Notes under the pieces: generated by a model
The model's database searches: none
The model's input: only the letters and a program-made list of their open reading frames with translations
What the model was told of the DNA's origin: nothing
Position numbers and translations under genes: made by a program
Part shown: positions 47,223 through 55,983 of the stretch, piece after piece
How positions within the stretch are numbered: position 1 is the stretch's first letter
How the letters are laid out: every line of letters begins with the position of its first letter
Assembly: GCF_003696365.1 (NCBI RefSeq)
Contig: NZ_RFFM01000002.1
Span: 868,001 to 932,000, forward strand
Length of the DNA stretch: 64,000 nucleotides
Direction: 5' to 3'
DNA from: Stutzerimonas zhaodongensis
GTDB taxonomy: Bacteria; Pseudomonadota; Gammaproteobacteria; Pseudomonadales; Pseudomonadaceae

Positions 47223-47327
47223 TTGATCAAGATTCATACAACGTCCTGGAGAGCAGGTCGCTAGCGGTCTACCGCAATGTCTTAAGAGCTTATCCACAGG
47301 TCGTTGCACAGCGGACGGGGATAACTG
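47223..47327 (+). repeat. DnaA-box repeat unit 2
   Basis: TTGATCAA 47223-47230, TTATCCACA 47290-47298, CACAGC 47307-47312, GGATAACTG 47319-47327. Confidence 0.85.
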
Positions 47328-47492
47328 CATGTGCTTCTGGAAAGATGCGGAAACGGCGCCACAAATGCCAGCGAGGCGCTTAGCTCACAGCACTGCTACC
47401 AACGAACAAGCCATCCCACTCTTTAGCGTGGCGACGGGACAATGCTTGATGTGGATTCGCTATCAAATAACCCCACATCCCCACATCGCAAG

Positions 47493-47597
47493 TTGATCAA
47501 AATATGGCCACTTCTGTGTAAGCCAGGGTTGACGCACCTTTGGGGCAGTTCACCGCTTGTTATCCACAACACCTTCCACAGCATCCGTGGATAACAG
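47493..47597 (+). repeat. DnaA-box repeat unit 3
   Basis: TTGATCAA 47493-47500, TTATCCACA 47560-47568, CACAGC 47577-47582, GGATAACAG 47589-47597. In this copy the reverse box is nearly full (TTATCCACG on the minus strand). Confidence 0.85.
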
Positions 47598-47610
47598 CGA
47601 CGGCTCGGTC

Positions 47611-47704
47611 TCGCTTAAAATAATCTATTTAAATCAGTGATTAACGGTTGACAGATCTAGGTCATGGGCGACCGAAATCTATTTCATCAGGCTTGTATAA
47701 AATT
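47611..47704. other. AT-rich, possible duplex-unwinding segment
   Basis: Contains AATCTATTTAAAT (47622-47634) and AATCTATTTCATC (47676-47688). Both resemble the E. coli origin 13-mer GATCTNTTNTTTT and share the core ATCTATTT. TATAAAATTT follows. The segment lies between DnaA-box units 3 and 4, where an unwinding element would be expected. Confidence 0.45.
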
Positions 47705-47797
47705 TGCTCAGCGCCCGCTAAGGCTGGTCTTTCAGGGCGTAGAGACATCAGTACATCGCTTATCCACAGGCTGACCCACAGCAATCTGGGATAACTG
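47693..47797 (+). repeat. DnaA-box repeat unit 4
   Basis: TTGTATAA 47693-47700 (two mismatches to TTGATCAA), TTATCCACA 47760-47768, CACAGC 47777-47782, GGATAACTG 47789-47797, all at the same distances as in the other copies. Confidence 0.8.
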
Positions 47798-47981
47798 ACA
47801 TCTCTTGCCTACTCCTATATTCCTGGCCTACTTGGGGGAGAATTGAAGGATGCCGAACTCTACCCTCAGGATTTGCTCCAAATATCTGTCGACCATATCT
47901 GGTACGCGGAGATCTCATGCCTGCTACTCACCCGCCATGTAACAGGAATCGCTCGCTCAACCTGTCAAGGATCGCTACCCG

Positions 47982-48485
47982 ATGATGGCATTTCTAGGAT
48001 TGGTCCTGGCTGCATTCATCTGCTTTTCGCTGGTGTTCTTCATCAAGCAACGTCAGTACAACCACCCCGCGTTGCGCATGCCTTACCAACTCAAGAAGCC
48101 CTTCTTCGAAGCGGAGGAGCGCAACCTGCTAGGTCTGCTGCAACAGGCAGTGGGGAACGAATACCGGATTCTTTCCAAGGTGCGACTCGCTGATGTGATC
48201 GAAGTGACTGCTATTCCGAGGCGGGCGCCTTGGTACCGAGCGCACAATCGGATATCCGCGGCCCGCTTCGATTTCCTGCTATGTCATCCCGAAACTCTGG
48301 ACCCCCTTTGCGCGGTCGAGATGGAGCCGGCAACCGAAGCCAATGCCTTCCTCGACGAGCTATGCCAGACGGTAAGCTTGCCTCTGGTGCGTCTGAAGCC
48401 TGAAACCGCCAGGGCCTACGATGAGGTATGCGCCGCCATCGAACGCGCACTGACAAGCCACCCTCCAAGCAAACCGCCCGTCTAA
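47982..48485 (+). CDS. DUF2726 family protein with N-terminal membrane anchor
   Basis: A 167-residue protein: one hydrophobic segment (about 3-22, AFLGLVLAAFICFSLVFFI), then a DUF2726 domain (about 45-155) with PFFEAEERNLLGLLQQAVG, YRILSKVRLADVIEV, RISAARFDFLLCHPETLDPLCAVEME and SLPLVRLKPE. DUF2726 resembles nuclease/topoisomerase-associated zinc-ribbon proteins, but no catalytic residues can be assigned with confidence. It is the first gene after the DnaA-box region. Confidence 0.8.
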   Translation: MMAFLGLVLAAFICFSLVFFIKQRQYNHPALRMPYQLKKPFFEAEERNLLGLLQQAVGNEYRILSKVRLADVIEVTAIPRRAPWYRAHNRISAARFDFLLCHPETLDPLCAVEMEPATEANAFLDELCQTVSLPLVRLKPETARAYDEVCAAIERALTSHPPSKPPV

Positions 48486-48588
48486 CGCGACGAATCGCAC
48501 CTCTATCCCATGGTCGAAACAGGCAATCGGCGAATGCCCATCGCCGGTGCGCTCGCGCGCTGTTTCTTTCAAAACAAAGGGGATTGCC

Positions 48589-49068
48589 ATGAAGTACTCA
48601 CTCGCATTGTTGCTGGCCGGTGCCAGTACGGTCTCATTTTCGCTCCACGCGGCAGAGGGCACCGAGCAGTGCCGGGCTGTGGATGAAGCGCAGGTGTCTG
48701 CACTCTTTCAACGTTGGAACGAAGACTTGGCCAGCGGCGATCCTAAGCAAGTGGTAGAGAACTATGCCAAGGAGTCGATACTGCTGCCCACCTTGTCGAA
48801 CCTGCCCCGACGTACCGCAGAGGAGAAACAGGATTACTTCGTCCACTTTCTGGAAAAGAAACCCAGCGGCAGTGTCGATGAGAGGATGATCCAGATCGAT
48901 TGCAATACCGCAGTTGATGCCGGGATCTATACCTTCTCCTTCGCTGACGGTAACGAAGTGAGGGCACGCTATACCTTTACCTACAAGTGGTATCCGGAGA
49001 AGGATCAATGGCTGATAACCAGCCACCATTCCTCGGCAATGCCTGAAATAGTTCCGGTACTCGATTAA
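48589..49068 (+). CDS. Exported NTF2-like (DUF4440/SgcJ-type) protein
   Basis: A 159-residue protein with a Sec signal peptide (about 1-20, cleavage near SLHAAE). The NTF2-like fold follows: QVSALFQRWNEDLASGDPKQVVENYAKESILLPTLS, and TFTYKWYPEKDQWLITSHHSSAMP. The family resembles the CaMKII association domain. GGGGATTGCC precedes the ATG at 48589. Probably periplasmic; function unknown. Confidence 0.78.
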   Translation: MKYSLALLLAGASTVSFSLHAAEGTEQCRAVDEAQVSALFQRWNEDLASGDPKQVVENYAKESILLPTLSNLPRRTAEEKQDYFVHFLEKKPSGSVDERMIQIDCNTAVDAGIYTFSFADGNEVRARYTFTYKWYPEKDQWLITSHHSSAMPEIVPVLD

Positions 49069-49207
49069 CCGCCAGCGCTGCCGGCTCAAGCCGGCAGCAC
49101 ATCCGACAATGTGACACCTCACGAATAGCTGCTACCGACAGATCAAACCATGTAGCCCGAGGTGAGCCCTTGCGCCACACCCTATCTTCTTCTTACGTGA
49201 ACATTTG

Positions 49208-50230
49208 ATGCTGCTGAAATCGCGGATATCCTCCCTCGTTGACTTGGTTTCAAGATTGATTCGCCGATATCCCGGCACCGTCGCCCTCTTTGGTTTCTGT
49301 TCGGGTATTGCCAGCTTCGTACTGGTGGAGCGTCACGCTGGTCTGGCGAAAGTCATTGCGGTGATCATGCTGGTCAGCTGGCTATGGCTGATGCTGGAAA
49401 ATAGCCTGCGTCTAGGCCTTGAACGCTGGTTCGGGTGGAAAGTACCACCACCTCTGCTGCGCTACGTGACGCAGATGGTGCATCAGGAAAGCCTGTTCTT
49501 CATCATCCCGTTCTTTTTCATCACCACCACCTGGAACAGTGGCCAGTCCGTATTCACCGTCCTGCTGGGCGTCGCAGCGCTGATATCGCTTGTCGATCCG
49601 CTCTACTACAAGTGGCTTGCACCACGCCGCTGGGTCTACCTGTCGTTCCACGCCCTGACACTGTTTGCCGTGCTGCTCACGGCCCTGCCGATCATCTTTC
49701 ACCTGACCACGCCGCAGAGTTATCAATTGGCATTGGGTATCGCCGTAGCGCTTGCACTGCCGAGCCTCAGCGGGCTGTTTGCAACCTGGAATTGGAGAAG
49801 TGTATTGGGCATGTTGGCCCTCGCATCTGTGGTTGGGGTTGCAGGCTGGATGGGGCGCACCTGGGTGCCACCAGCGACGCTATGGCTGACGGACGTGGCC
49901 GTTACCACCACCCTTGACGATGCCTCTCGCAAACCCGGCAATCGCCTGCGCCAGCTGACCAATCAGCAACTGCATGGCAATGGCCTTTATGCGTTTACAG
50001 CAATCAACGCGCCGCGGGGCTTGAAAGAGCGGATCTACCATGAGTGGACGCACAACGGCCGACGGGTCGACCGCATTCCGCTTGACATCAGCGGTGGTCG
50101 CGAAGCGGGCTATCGTGCATGGACGCACAAGCGGAATTTCCCGGAGCATGCCGAGGGCCGGTGGCGTGTGCGAGTGGTCACCGAAGCCGGGCAGATGATC
50201 GGCATGCTTCGTTTTCGGGTGGTCGAATGA
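49208..50230 (+). CDS. DUF5924 family membrane protein with DUF2914-like tail
   Basis: A 340-residue protein with about seven hydrophobic segments in residues 20-220 (DUF5924). A soluble DUF2914-like C-terminal domain (about 225-340) has WLTDVAVTTTLDDASRKPGNRL, HEWTHNGRRVDRIPLDISGGREAGYRAWTHKRNF and GRWRVRVVTEAGQMIGMLRF. The tail probably faces the periplasm. A TTG at 49205 lies directly before the ATG used here. Function unknown. Confidence 0.82.
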   Translation: MLLKSRISSLVDLVSRLIRRYPGTVALFGFCSGIASFVLVERHAGLAKVIAVIMLVSWLWLMLENSLRLGLERWFGWKVPPPLLRYVTQMVHQESLFFIIPFFFITTTWNSGQSVFTVLLGVAALISLVDPLYYKWLAPRRWVYLSFHALTLFAVLLTALPIIFHLTTPQSYQLALGIAVALALPSLSGLFATWNWRSVLGMLALASVVGVAGWMGRTWVPPATLWLTDVAVTTTLDDASRKPGNRLRQLTNQQLHGNGLYAFTAINAPRGLKERIYHEWTHNGRRVDRIPLDISGGREAGYRAWTHKRNFPEHAEGRWRVRVVTEAGQMIGMLRFRVVE

Positions 50231-50296
50231 ACCGCTGAAGCCAGACGGCACTCGAAAGTGCGAACGCCCATCGCAGAATGCAAAAGGGAGGAGCGC

Positions 50297-50824
50297 ATGG
50301 AATGGTGGGACATATTCAGCCGCACCGTGGCATCGGAATTCTCCGACATTCCTGACTTCGAGCATGCCGTTCGCGTTTCGGTGCGACTGATTCTGGCTGC
50401 ATTCCTCGGCGGCGTACTTGGCTATGAGCGAGAGTTCAAAGGCAAGGCCGCAGGCTTGCGCACACACATGCTGGTGTCGCTCGGCGCCGCACTTTTCGTC
50501 CTTGTCCCCCTTGAAGGCGGGATGGAAATCGATGATCTGTCACGGGTGATGCAGGGCATCATCACTGGAATCGGCTTTCTCGGCGCGGGGACCATTCTCA
50601 AAGGTAGCTCGGTGCAGGACGTCAAAGGCCTCACCACTGCCGCCGGTATCTGGCTGACCGCTGCCATAGGCGTTGCCGCGGGGCTGGGGCATGAGTCCAC
50701 TGCGGTAATGACCACCGCCTTTGCGCTTATCATCTTTATGCTGATGCCCAGACTGGAGCAGCACGCAGCACGCGGATCGGCCCACACAACCAAGAAAGGT
50801 CGCGACCAAGACGGCTCAGAGTAG
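50297..50824 (+). CDS. MgtC/SapB-family membrane protein
   Basis: A 175-residue inner-membrane protein with four or five hydrophobic segments. Signatures are RLILAAFLGGVLGYEREFKGKAAGLRTHMLVSLGAALF, GIITGIGFLGAGTIL and GLTTAAGIWLTAAIGVAAGLG. MgtC proteins affect Mg2+ limitation and ATP synthase; this one lacks the soluble C-terminal ACT domain, like SapB-type short members. GGGAGGAGC before the ATG fixes the start at 50297. Confidence 0.9.
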   Translation: MEWWDIFSRTVASEFSDIPDFEHAVRVSVRLILAAFLGGVLGYEREFKGKAAGLRTHMLVSLGAALFVLVPLEGGMEIDDLSRVMQGIITGIGFLGAGTILKGSSVQDVKGLTTAAGIWLTAAIGVAAGLGHESTAVMTTAFALIIFMLMPRLEQHAARGSAHTTKKGRDQDGSE

Positions 50825-50856
50825 CCGCACCCGACTCATCAAAATAGGAACGGACC

Positions 50857-52173
50857 ATGCGCAGCCCCTTCGCCCATCTGGCCACAGGTACTCTCATGCT
50901 CAGCCTGGCGGGCTGCGGCGACATGGCTAAGCTGCCGGCCGAGGCCAGCTATGGCCCGGATCCAAAGCTACCTGAACCGAACGAGACCCTGGTGCCTACC
51001 GTAAACATTGCAAAGGCCGTCGGATGGCCTGATGGAATGAAACCTCTTGCGGTTGAGGGGCTGGAAGTCCATGCGTTCGCCCGCGATCTCGACCATCCAC
51101 GCTGGCTGTATGTGCTCCCCAACGGCGACGTTCTGGTCGCGGAAAGCGATGCCCCGCCAAAGCCTGATGGCCAGGGCATCCGCGGGTGGATCATGAAGAA
51201 AATCATGGCCCGGGCAGGATCAGGCGGAAAGAGCGCCAACCGCATCACGCTGCTGCGTGACAGCGATGGTGACGGTACGCTTGAAGATCGCACGGTGTTT
51301 CTAGACGGCCTGAACTCCCCGTTCGGCATGGCGCTTGTCGGCGACCAGCTGTACATAGCCAACACCGATGCGCTGGTGCGCTTCCCCTACCGCGAAGGCA
51401 TAACAAGGATCGATGCTGCTGGCGAAAAGGTCGTCGACCTGCCCGCCGGGCCGATCAATCACCACTGGACAAAGAACGTGATCGCCAGTGCGGACGGCTC
51501 ACGTTTGTATGTCACCAGCGGCTCCAACAGCAACATCGCCGAGAACGGGATGGAGGCAGAGGAGAATCGCGCGGCAATCTTGGAAGTCGACCCCGAGCGG
51601 AGAACGCTGCGGCTGTTCGCCTCTGGCTTGCGCAACCCAAACGGGCTGGCTTGGCAGCCGGACAGCGGAGAGCTGTGGACTACCGTCAACGAGCGGGATC
51701 TGATCGGAAGTGACCTGGTCCCCGACTACATGACCTCGGTGAAAGACGGTGGCTTCTACGGCTGGCCTTACAGCTACTTCGGTCAGCACGTGGACAGTCG
51801 AGTGAAACCTCCGCGCCCTGATCTGGTGGAAAAGGCCATCGTGCCCGACTACGCGCTCGGTAACCATACGGCGTCACTCGGCCTGGTCTTCTATGAAGGG
51901 GGGTTGCTGCCCGAGCGATACAGCCACGGCGCCTTCATCGGCCAACACGGCTCATGGAATCGCAAACCCCACAGTGGCTATAAGGTGGTGTTCGTACCCT
52001 TCGCCAATGGAAAGCCGGATGGCGCAGCGAACGATGTACTGACTGGATTTCTCAGCAAGGATGGCAAGGCGATGGGCAGGCCAGTTGGCGTCGCCGTGGA
52101 TAAGGTCGGCGCTCTGTTGGTGGCAGACGACGTAGGCAATGTGATCTGGCGGGTGACCCCGGCGAATCGCTGA
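50857..52173 (+). CDS. PQQ-type sorbosone dehydrogenase-like lipoprotein
   Basis: A 438-residue periplasmic beta-propeller. The signal ends in a lipobox (SLAGCGDM). Propeller elements are [79 protein letters not shown] and [19 protein letters not shown]. It matches L-sorbosone dehydrogenase/Asd-type soluble quinoprotein dehydrogenases. The natural substrate is unknown; it stands alone with no transport or PQQ genes nearby. Confidence 0.9.
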   Translation: MRSPFAHLATGTLMLSLAGCGDMAKLPAEASYGPDPKLPEPNETLVPTVNIAKAVGWPDGMKPLAVEGLEVHAFARDLDHPRWLYVLPNGDVLVAESDAPPKPDGQGIRGWIMKKIMARAGSGGKSANRITLLRDSDGDGTLEDRTVFLDGLNSPFGMALVGDQLYIANTDALVRFPYREGITRIDAAGEKVVDLPAGPINHHWTKNVIASADGSRLYVTSGSNSNIAENGMEAEENRAAILEVDPERRTLRLFASGLRNPNGLAWQPDSGELWTTVNERDLIGSDLVPDYMTSVKDGGFYGWPYSYFGQHVDSRVKPPRPDLVEKAIVPDYALGNHTASLGLVFYEGGLLPERYSHGAFIGQHGSWNRKPHSGYKVVFVPFANGKPDGAANDVLTGFLSKDGKAMGRPVGVAVDKVGALLVADDVGNVIWRVTPANR

Positions 52174-52214
52174 CAACGTCAGCCCCGCCGGTATCAAGGG
52201 TCAGCCTGCGATGC

Positions 52215-52922
52215 CTAGAGGATGACCGGTAGACGTCGCACCAGCCGAATCTCCTCCGGCGACAACTCCACGCCGTATGCCAGCACCTCGACACCCGCCT
52301 CAACCGCGTCACGCAAAGCAGCGGTATAAAGCGGATCGATTTCGCTGGCAGGGCGAACAGCTTCGATGCCTGTGAGATTCACGCAATACAGCTGCACTGC
52401 CCGCACGCCATCACGCGCCAGCGCCGCTAATTCGCGCAGATGACGAGCGCCTCTGCTCGTCACCGCATCGGGAAAGGCGGCTACCGCCGTATCACCAAAT
52501 CCAAGGGTCACGCTTTTGACTTCGACGAAGGCCGACCCGAGCGGATAGTCCAAGCGAAAGTCCACACGACTGTTTTCCACGCCATAGGCCACCTCTCGCT
52601 TGAGTGCGGTAAAGCCGTTCAACTCTTCGATAACACCAGCCAGCAGTGCCTCTTCCACCAAGCGATTGGCTCTGGCCGTGTTAACGCAAGCGAGCCGCCC
52701 CTGCGGTGTTTCAACCAATTCCCAGGTCCCGGGCAGTTTGCGCTTGGGGTCGCTGTTGCGCAGAAACCAGACGCGTGCGCCCTCGCCCATGCAATTGAGC
52801 ATCGAGCCAGTGTTGGGGCAGTGAATGCAAAGCGCCTCGCCGGCATCGGTGACGATGTCGGCAAGAAAACGCTTGTAACGCCGCACTAACGTGCCCTGCT
52901 CCAACGGAGTGACGAAGCGCAT
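52215..52922 (-). CDS. sfsA: SfsA-family DNA-binding/sugar fermentation protein
   Basis: A 235-residue Sfs[24 protein letters not shown] begins the N-terminal OB fold, then [42 protein letters not shown] and [35 protein letters not shown] (nuclease-like core). Its ATG overlaps the stop of the upstream aminotransferase by one base (TGATG), so they are coupled. The molecular role is not firmly established. Confidence 0.95.
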   Translation of the reverse strand: MRFVTPLEQGTLVRRYKRFLADIVTDAGEALCIHCPNTGSMLNCMGEGARVWFLRNSDPKRKLPGTWELVETPQGRLACVNTARANRLVEEALLAGVIEELNGFTALKREVAYGVENSRVDFRLDYPLGSAFVEVKSVTLGFGDTAVAAFPDAVTSRGARHLRELAALARDGVRAVQLYCVNLTGIEAVRPASEIDPLYTAALRDAVEAGVEVLAYGVELSPEEIRLVRRLPVIL

Positions 52923-54094
52923 CAGCCTGTCCAGCTCTGCAAACCGCGAGCGATCCGCTCGATCGCCTGCTCGAGCCGCGGCAGACCCTGGGTGTAAGCG
53001 AACCGCACATGATGCCCAGCCTGGTAACGACCGAAATCCAAACCCGGAGTGATCGCGACGAACTCGGTTTCCAGCATGTGTTGGCAAAAGGTGTACGCGT
53101 CTCCGCCAAAGGCGCTGATGTCCGCATACAGATAGAAGGCACCCTCAGGCTCAACGGCTATACCGAAACCAAGCTCGCGCAGCGCTGGCAACAGGAAGTC
53201 CCGGCGTTTGGCAAACTCGCCTCTACGGGCCTCGAGGATCTCCAGCGTGGCCGGCTCGAAGCACGCCAGAGCCGCGTGCTGGGCCATGGTCGGCGCACTG
53301 ATGTAGAGATTCTGCGCGAGCTTCTCCAGTTCGCTCACAGCCTCCGGCGGCGCGACCAGCCAACCGAGACGCCAGCCCGTCATGCCGAAATATTTCGAGA
53401 AACTGTTGAGCACGAAGGCCGACTCGTCAACTTCGAGCACGCTCGCGGCATCGGTTCCGTAGGTCAGGCCGTGATAGATCTCATCCACCACCAGATGCCC
53501 GCCTCGCTCCTTGAGCGCCCCCGAAAGGCTCGCCAGCTCATCGCGCTGCAGCAGAGTCCCGGTGGGATTGGCCGGCGAGGCGACCAAAGCGCCAACGCTG
53601 TCCTTGTCCCAGTAACGCTCAACCAGCTCAGCGTTGAGCTGATAGCGCACCTCCGGGCCAACTGGCACCAACTGTGCGGCGCCCTCGATCAGCCGCAGAA
53701 AGTGTCGATTGCACGGGTAACCAGGGTCCGCCAGCAGCCAGTGCTTGCCGGGGTCGACCAACAAGCTGCTGGCCAGAAGAAGCGCACCGGATCCGCCGGG
53801 AGTAATCAGGACCCGTTCGGGGTCAATAGACAGTTGATATCGTGCGGCGTAAAAACCGGCAATCGCTTCGCGTAGTTGCGGCAGGCCACGGGCGGCGGTG
53901 TAGCGGGTATGGCCCGCCGCGAGGGCAGCCTGACCGGCCGCTACGATGGGCGCAGCGGTAGTGAAGTCCGGCTCACCGATTTCAAGGTGAATCACATCAC
54001 GTCCCGATGCCTGAAGTTCGTTGGCCCGAGCCAGCAACGCCATGACATGAAAGGGTTCGATTGCACGGCTACGCGCGCTATATGACGAGGTCAT
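52922..54094 (-). CDS. Class I PLP-dependent aminotransferase
   Basis: A 390-residue fold-type I aminotransferase. [25 protein letters not shown] is the N-terminal block, [11 protein letters not shown] the Asn region, the PLP Lys lies in [20 protein letters not shown], and the substrate-carboxylate Arg comes near the C-terminus ([11 protein letters not shown]). The frame extends to 54268, but CAGGAAGGTCAG before the ATG at 54094 ([15 protein letters not shown]) and family length fix the start. Sequence is nearest to aspartate/alanine-type enzymes; the substrate is not certain. Confidence 0.9.
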   Translation of the reverse strand: MTSSYSARSRAIEPFHVMALLARANELQASGRDVIHLEIGEPDFTTAAPIVAAGQAALAAGHTRYTAARGLPQLREAIAGFYAARYQLSIDPERVLITPGGSGALLLASSLLVDPGKHWLLADPGYPCNRHFLRLIEGAAQLVPVGPEVRYQLNAELVERYWDKDSVGALVASPANPTGTLLQRDELASLSGALKERGGHLVVDEIYHGLTYGTDAASVLEVDESAFVLNSFSKYFGMTGWRLGWLVAPPEAVSELEKLAQNLYISAPTMAQHAALACFEPATLEILEARRGEFAKRRDFLLPALRELGFGIAVEPEGAFYLYADISAFGGDAYTFCQHMLETEFVAITPGLDFGRYQAGHHVRFAYTQGLPRLEQAIERIARGLQSWTG

Positions 54095-54286
54095 CTGACC
54101 TTCCTGATGAGTACAAAGCGTGAATTCTACCGAAGGTCCCTCTGACACCGCAGCCACCGTGATATTCGGGAGTAGCGCACCCCGATACGATCTGGTAAGT
54201 TCGCCCGCTTGCAGCCGCAGGGCCGGCACGGGCCGGCAGAGGGATTCACTATCCTGCGCAATGGACATAGCGAGAGGCGTTCATCC

Positions 54287-54730
54287 ATGCCCATTACCAA
54301 AACGACAAACAGCAACCAACTGATTCGCGCCTTCGTGCCCTATAAAGAGTCCAAGGGCGAGGAATACATGAGCGACAACATGCGCGCTCATTTCAGCGGC
54401 ATCCTCAATAAGTGGAAGCTGGAGCTGATGGAGGAAGTCGATCGCACCGTGCACCACATGCAGGACGAAGCCGCCAACTTCCCCGATCCAGCAGACCGCG
54501 CCAGCCAGGAAGAAGAATTCAGCCTGGAACTGCGCGCCCGCGATCGCGAGCGCAAGCTGATCAAGAAGATCGACGAGACGCTGCAGCTGATCGAAGACAA
54601 CGAATACGGTTGGTGCGATTCCTGCGGCGTCGAGATTGGCATCCGCCGTCTCGAAGCCCGCCCCACTGCCACGCTGTGCATCGACTGCAAGACGCTGGCG
54701 GAGATCAAGGAAAAGCAGATCGGTTCCTGA
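54287..54730 (+). CDS. dksA: RNA polymerase-binding transcription factor DksA
   Basis: A 147-residue DksA: the coiled coil (about 35-105) with the tip [14 protein letters not shown] carrying the two Asp of the active DPADRA motif, then the zinc finger CDSCG..CIDC (C-X2-C-X17-C-X2-C) near 115-138. It works with ppGpp on RNA polymerase. The N-terminal about 20 residues diverge from typical DksA. The frame is open to 54209, but the family length supports 54287. A strong terminator follows. Confidence 0.96.
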   Translation: MPITKTTNSNQLIRAFVPYKESKGEEYMSDNMRAHFSGILNKWKLELMEEVDRTVHHMQDEAANFPDPADRASQEEEFSLELRARDRERKLIKKIDETLQLIEDNEYGWCDSCGVEIGIRRLEARPTATLCIDCKTLAEIKEKQIGS

Positions 54731-54735
54731 TCCCG

Positions 54736-54764
54736 AACGGGGCGCTACGGCGCCCCGTTTCATT
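54736..54764 (+). terminator. Rho-independent terminator of dksA
   Basis: AACGGGGCGC and GCGCCCCGTT form a perfect 10-bp stem around TACG, followed by TCATTTC. Confidence 0.9.
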
Positions 54765-54821
54765 TCAGCCCCACGCTCACTGCCTCATCCCGCCTCGATG
54801 ATCCCCCAACCGAGCCGGCTC

Positions 54822-55712
54822 ATGTCCACACCCGCATCTTATATAGGCCGCTTCGCGCCGACTCCGAGTGGCTACCTGCACTTCGGCTCGTTGATTGCCG
54901 CCCTCGCCTCCTACCTCGATGCACGAGCCGCTGGCGGTCGCTGGCTGTTGCGCATGGAAGATCTCGACCCGCCTCGGGAAATGCCTGGCGCACAGACAGG
55001 GATTCTGCAGGCGCTGGAAGCCTACGGCTTCGAGTGGGACGGGCACATGGTTCGCCAGAGCGAACGGCTGGATATCTACAATGCACAGATCGAGCGCCTG
55101 GTGCAGGAAGGACATGCTTACGCCTGCACCTGCTCACGCAAGCAACTGGAGCCTTTCAATGGGCTCTACCCAGGCTTCTGCCGTGACGCCGGGCGCGCTA
55201 CACACGACGCTGCGATCCGACTGCGCGTGCCTGACCGACAATATGGCTTCAGCGACCGTGTACAGGGCGAGTTTCACCAGCACCTGGGCCGCGAGGTCGG
55301 TGACTTCGTGATTCGACGTCGGGATGGTTTGATCGCCTACCAACTGGCCGTGGTGCTCGATGATGGCTGGCAGGGAATCACCGACATCGTGCGCGGCGCG
55401 GACCTGCTCGATTCCACACCACGGCAACTCTATCTGCAGCAATTGCTCGACCTGGCGCAACCGCGTTATCTGCACGTCCCGCTGATCACTCAGCCCGACG
55501 GCCACAAGCTGGGCAAGCGCTATCGTTCGCCGCCACTACTACCCGCCGAGGCCACACCGCTGTTGCTCAGGGCATTGCGCGCCCTCGGACAGCCAACTAC
55601 GGGCGAGCTCAACGACGCACTGCCCGCCGAGGTCATGAGCTGGGCCATCCCACGCTGGGACGCCCGGCGCATCCCGCAGTGCCGTACGCTGCCCGAGGCA
55701 CAGCTGGTCTGA
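54822..55712 (+). CDS. gluQ: Glutamyl-queuosine tRNA(Asp) synthetase
   Basis: A 296-residue truncated GluRS-like enzyme that attaches glutamate to queuosine at the wobble base of tRNA(Asp). The HIGH-equivalent is GRFAPTPSGYLHFGSLIAAL, and the zinc ligands are CTC (CSRKQ) and Tyr/Cys of GLYPGFC. The KMSKS equivalent is HKLGKRYRSP. No anticodon-binding domain, as expected. The ATG at 54822 (MSTPASYIG) matches homologue lengths better than 54798. Confidence 0.94.
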   Translation: MSTPASYIGRFAPTPSGYLHFGSLIAALASYLDARAAGGRWLLRMEDLDPPREMPGAQTGILQALEAYGFEWDGHMVRQSERLDIYNAQIERLVQEGHAYACTCSRKQLEPFNGLYPGFCRDAGRATHDAAIRLRVPDRQYGFSDRVQGEFHQHLGREVGDFVIRRRDGLIAYQLAVVLDDGWQGITDIVRGADLLDSTPRQLYLQQLLDLAQPRYLHVPLITQPDGHKLGKRYRSPPLLPAEATPLLLRALRALGQPTTGELNDALPAEVMSWAIPRWDARRIPQCRTLPEAQLV

Positions 55713-55806
55713 AGCTGCTTCCCTTTGACGCGACTCCTTGTTTGCGCTGTGGCTTGTCGCCTGCCGCTTCCTTTACCATCCGCGTACTTTCGACACGAGT
55801 TCCAGC

Positions 55807-55983
55807 ATGTACATCTACCGACTGGTGCTGCTCCTGGTGGTGGGGATCTACTTGTTTTCCCCCGCGATCATGGACTGGTGGATCGACCCCAATGGCGCCT
55901 GGTACCGGCCCTATCTTCTGTGGCTGATCCTCATCGTGGTGACTTTCATTCTCCAGAGCCAGCGCGATGCCGACGAGCTTTAG
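55807..55983 (+). CDS. cbrX: Small membrane protein CbrX
   Basis: A 58-residue protein that is nearly all membrane: hydrophobic segments at about 4-20 (YRLVLLLVVGIYLFSPAIM) and 35-51 (YLLWLILIVVTFILQ). It overlaps the cbrA start by 17 bp, the arrangement known as cbrXAB in pseudomonads. It is thought to help cbrA translation by coupling. Too short for most ORF callers. Confidence 0.85.
   Translation: MYIYRLVLLLVVGIYLFSPAIMDWWIDPNGAWYRPYLLWLILIVVTFILQSQRDADEL

Larger units (their letters stand above)
47032..47797. other. DnaA-box repeat locus (oriC- or datA/DARS-like)
   Basis: The gene-free, AT-richer stretch 46954-47981 contains four perfect DnaA boxes (TTATCCACA at 47099, 47290, 47560 and 47760), all in one direction. 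Each is embedded in the same 105-bp architecture: TTGATCAA, 59 bp, TTATCCACA, 8 bp, CACAGC, 6 bp, GGATAAC. Spacing is identical in all four; the intervening bases are not conserved. The reverse half GGATAAC is an inverted DnaA half-box (TTATCC). An AT-rich segment with 13-mer-like sequences lies between copies 3 and 4. These parts are those of origins or DnaA titration/reactivation sites. In related species dksA-pcnB lies far from dnaA, so it is probably not the primary origin (inference). Confidence 0.8.

Noticed and set aside
47096..47383. 95-codon frame inside the DnaA-box region
   Set aside because: It runs through two of the repeat units, has no ribosome binding site, no codon bias and no domain.
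47223..47500. TTGATCAA as FNR/Anr boxes
   Set aside because: The Anr site is TTGAT-N4-ATCAA over 14 bp; these are 8-bp TTGATCAA without the spacer, and are locked in position to the DnaA boxes.
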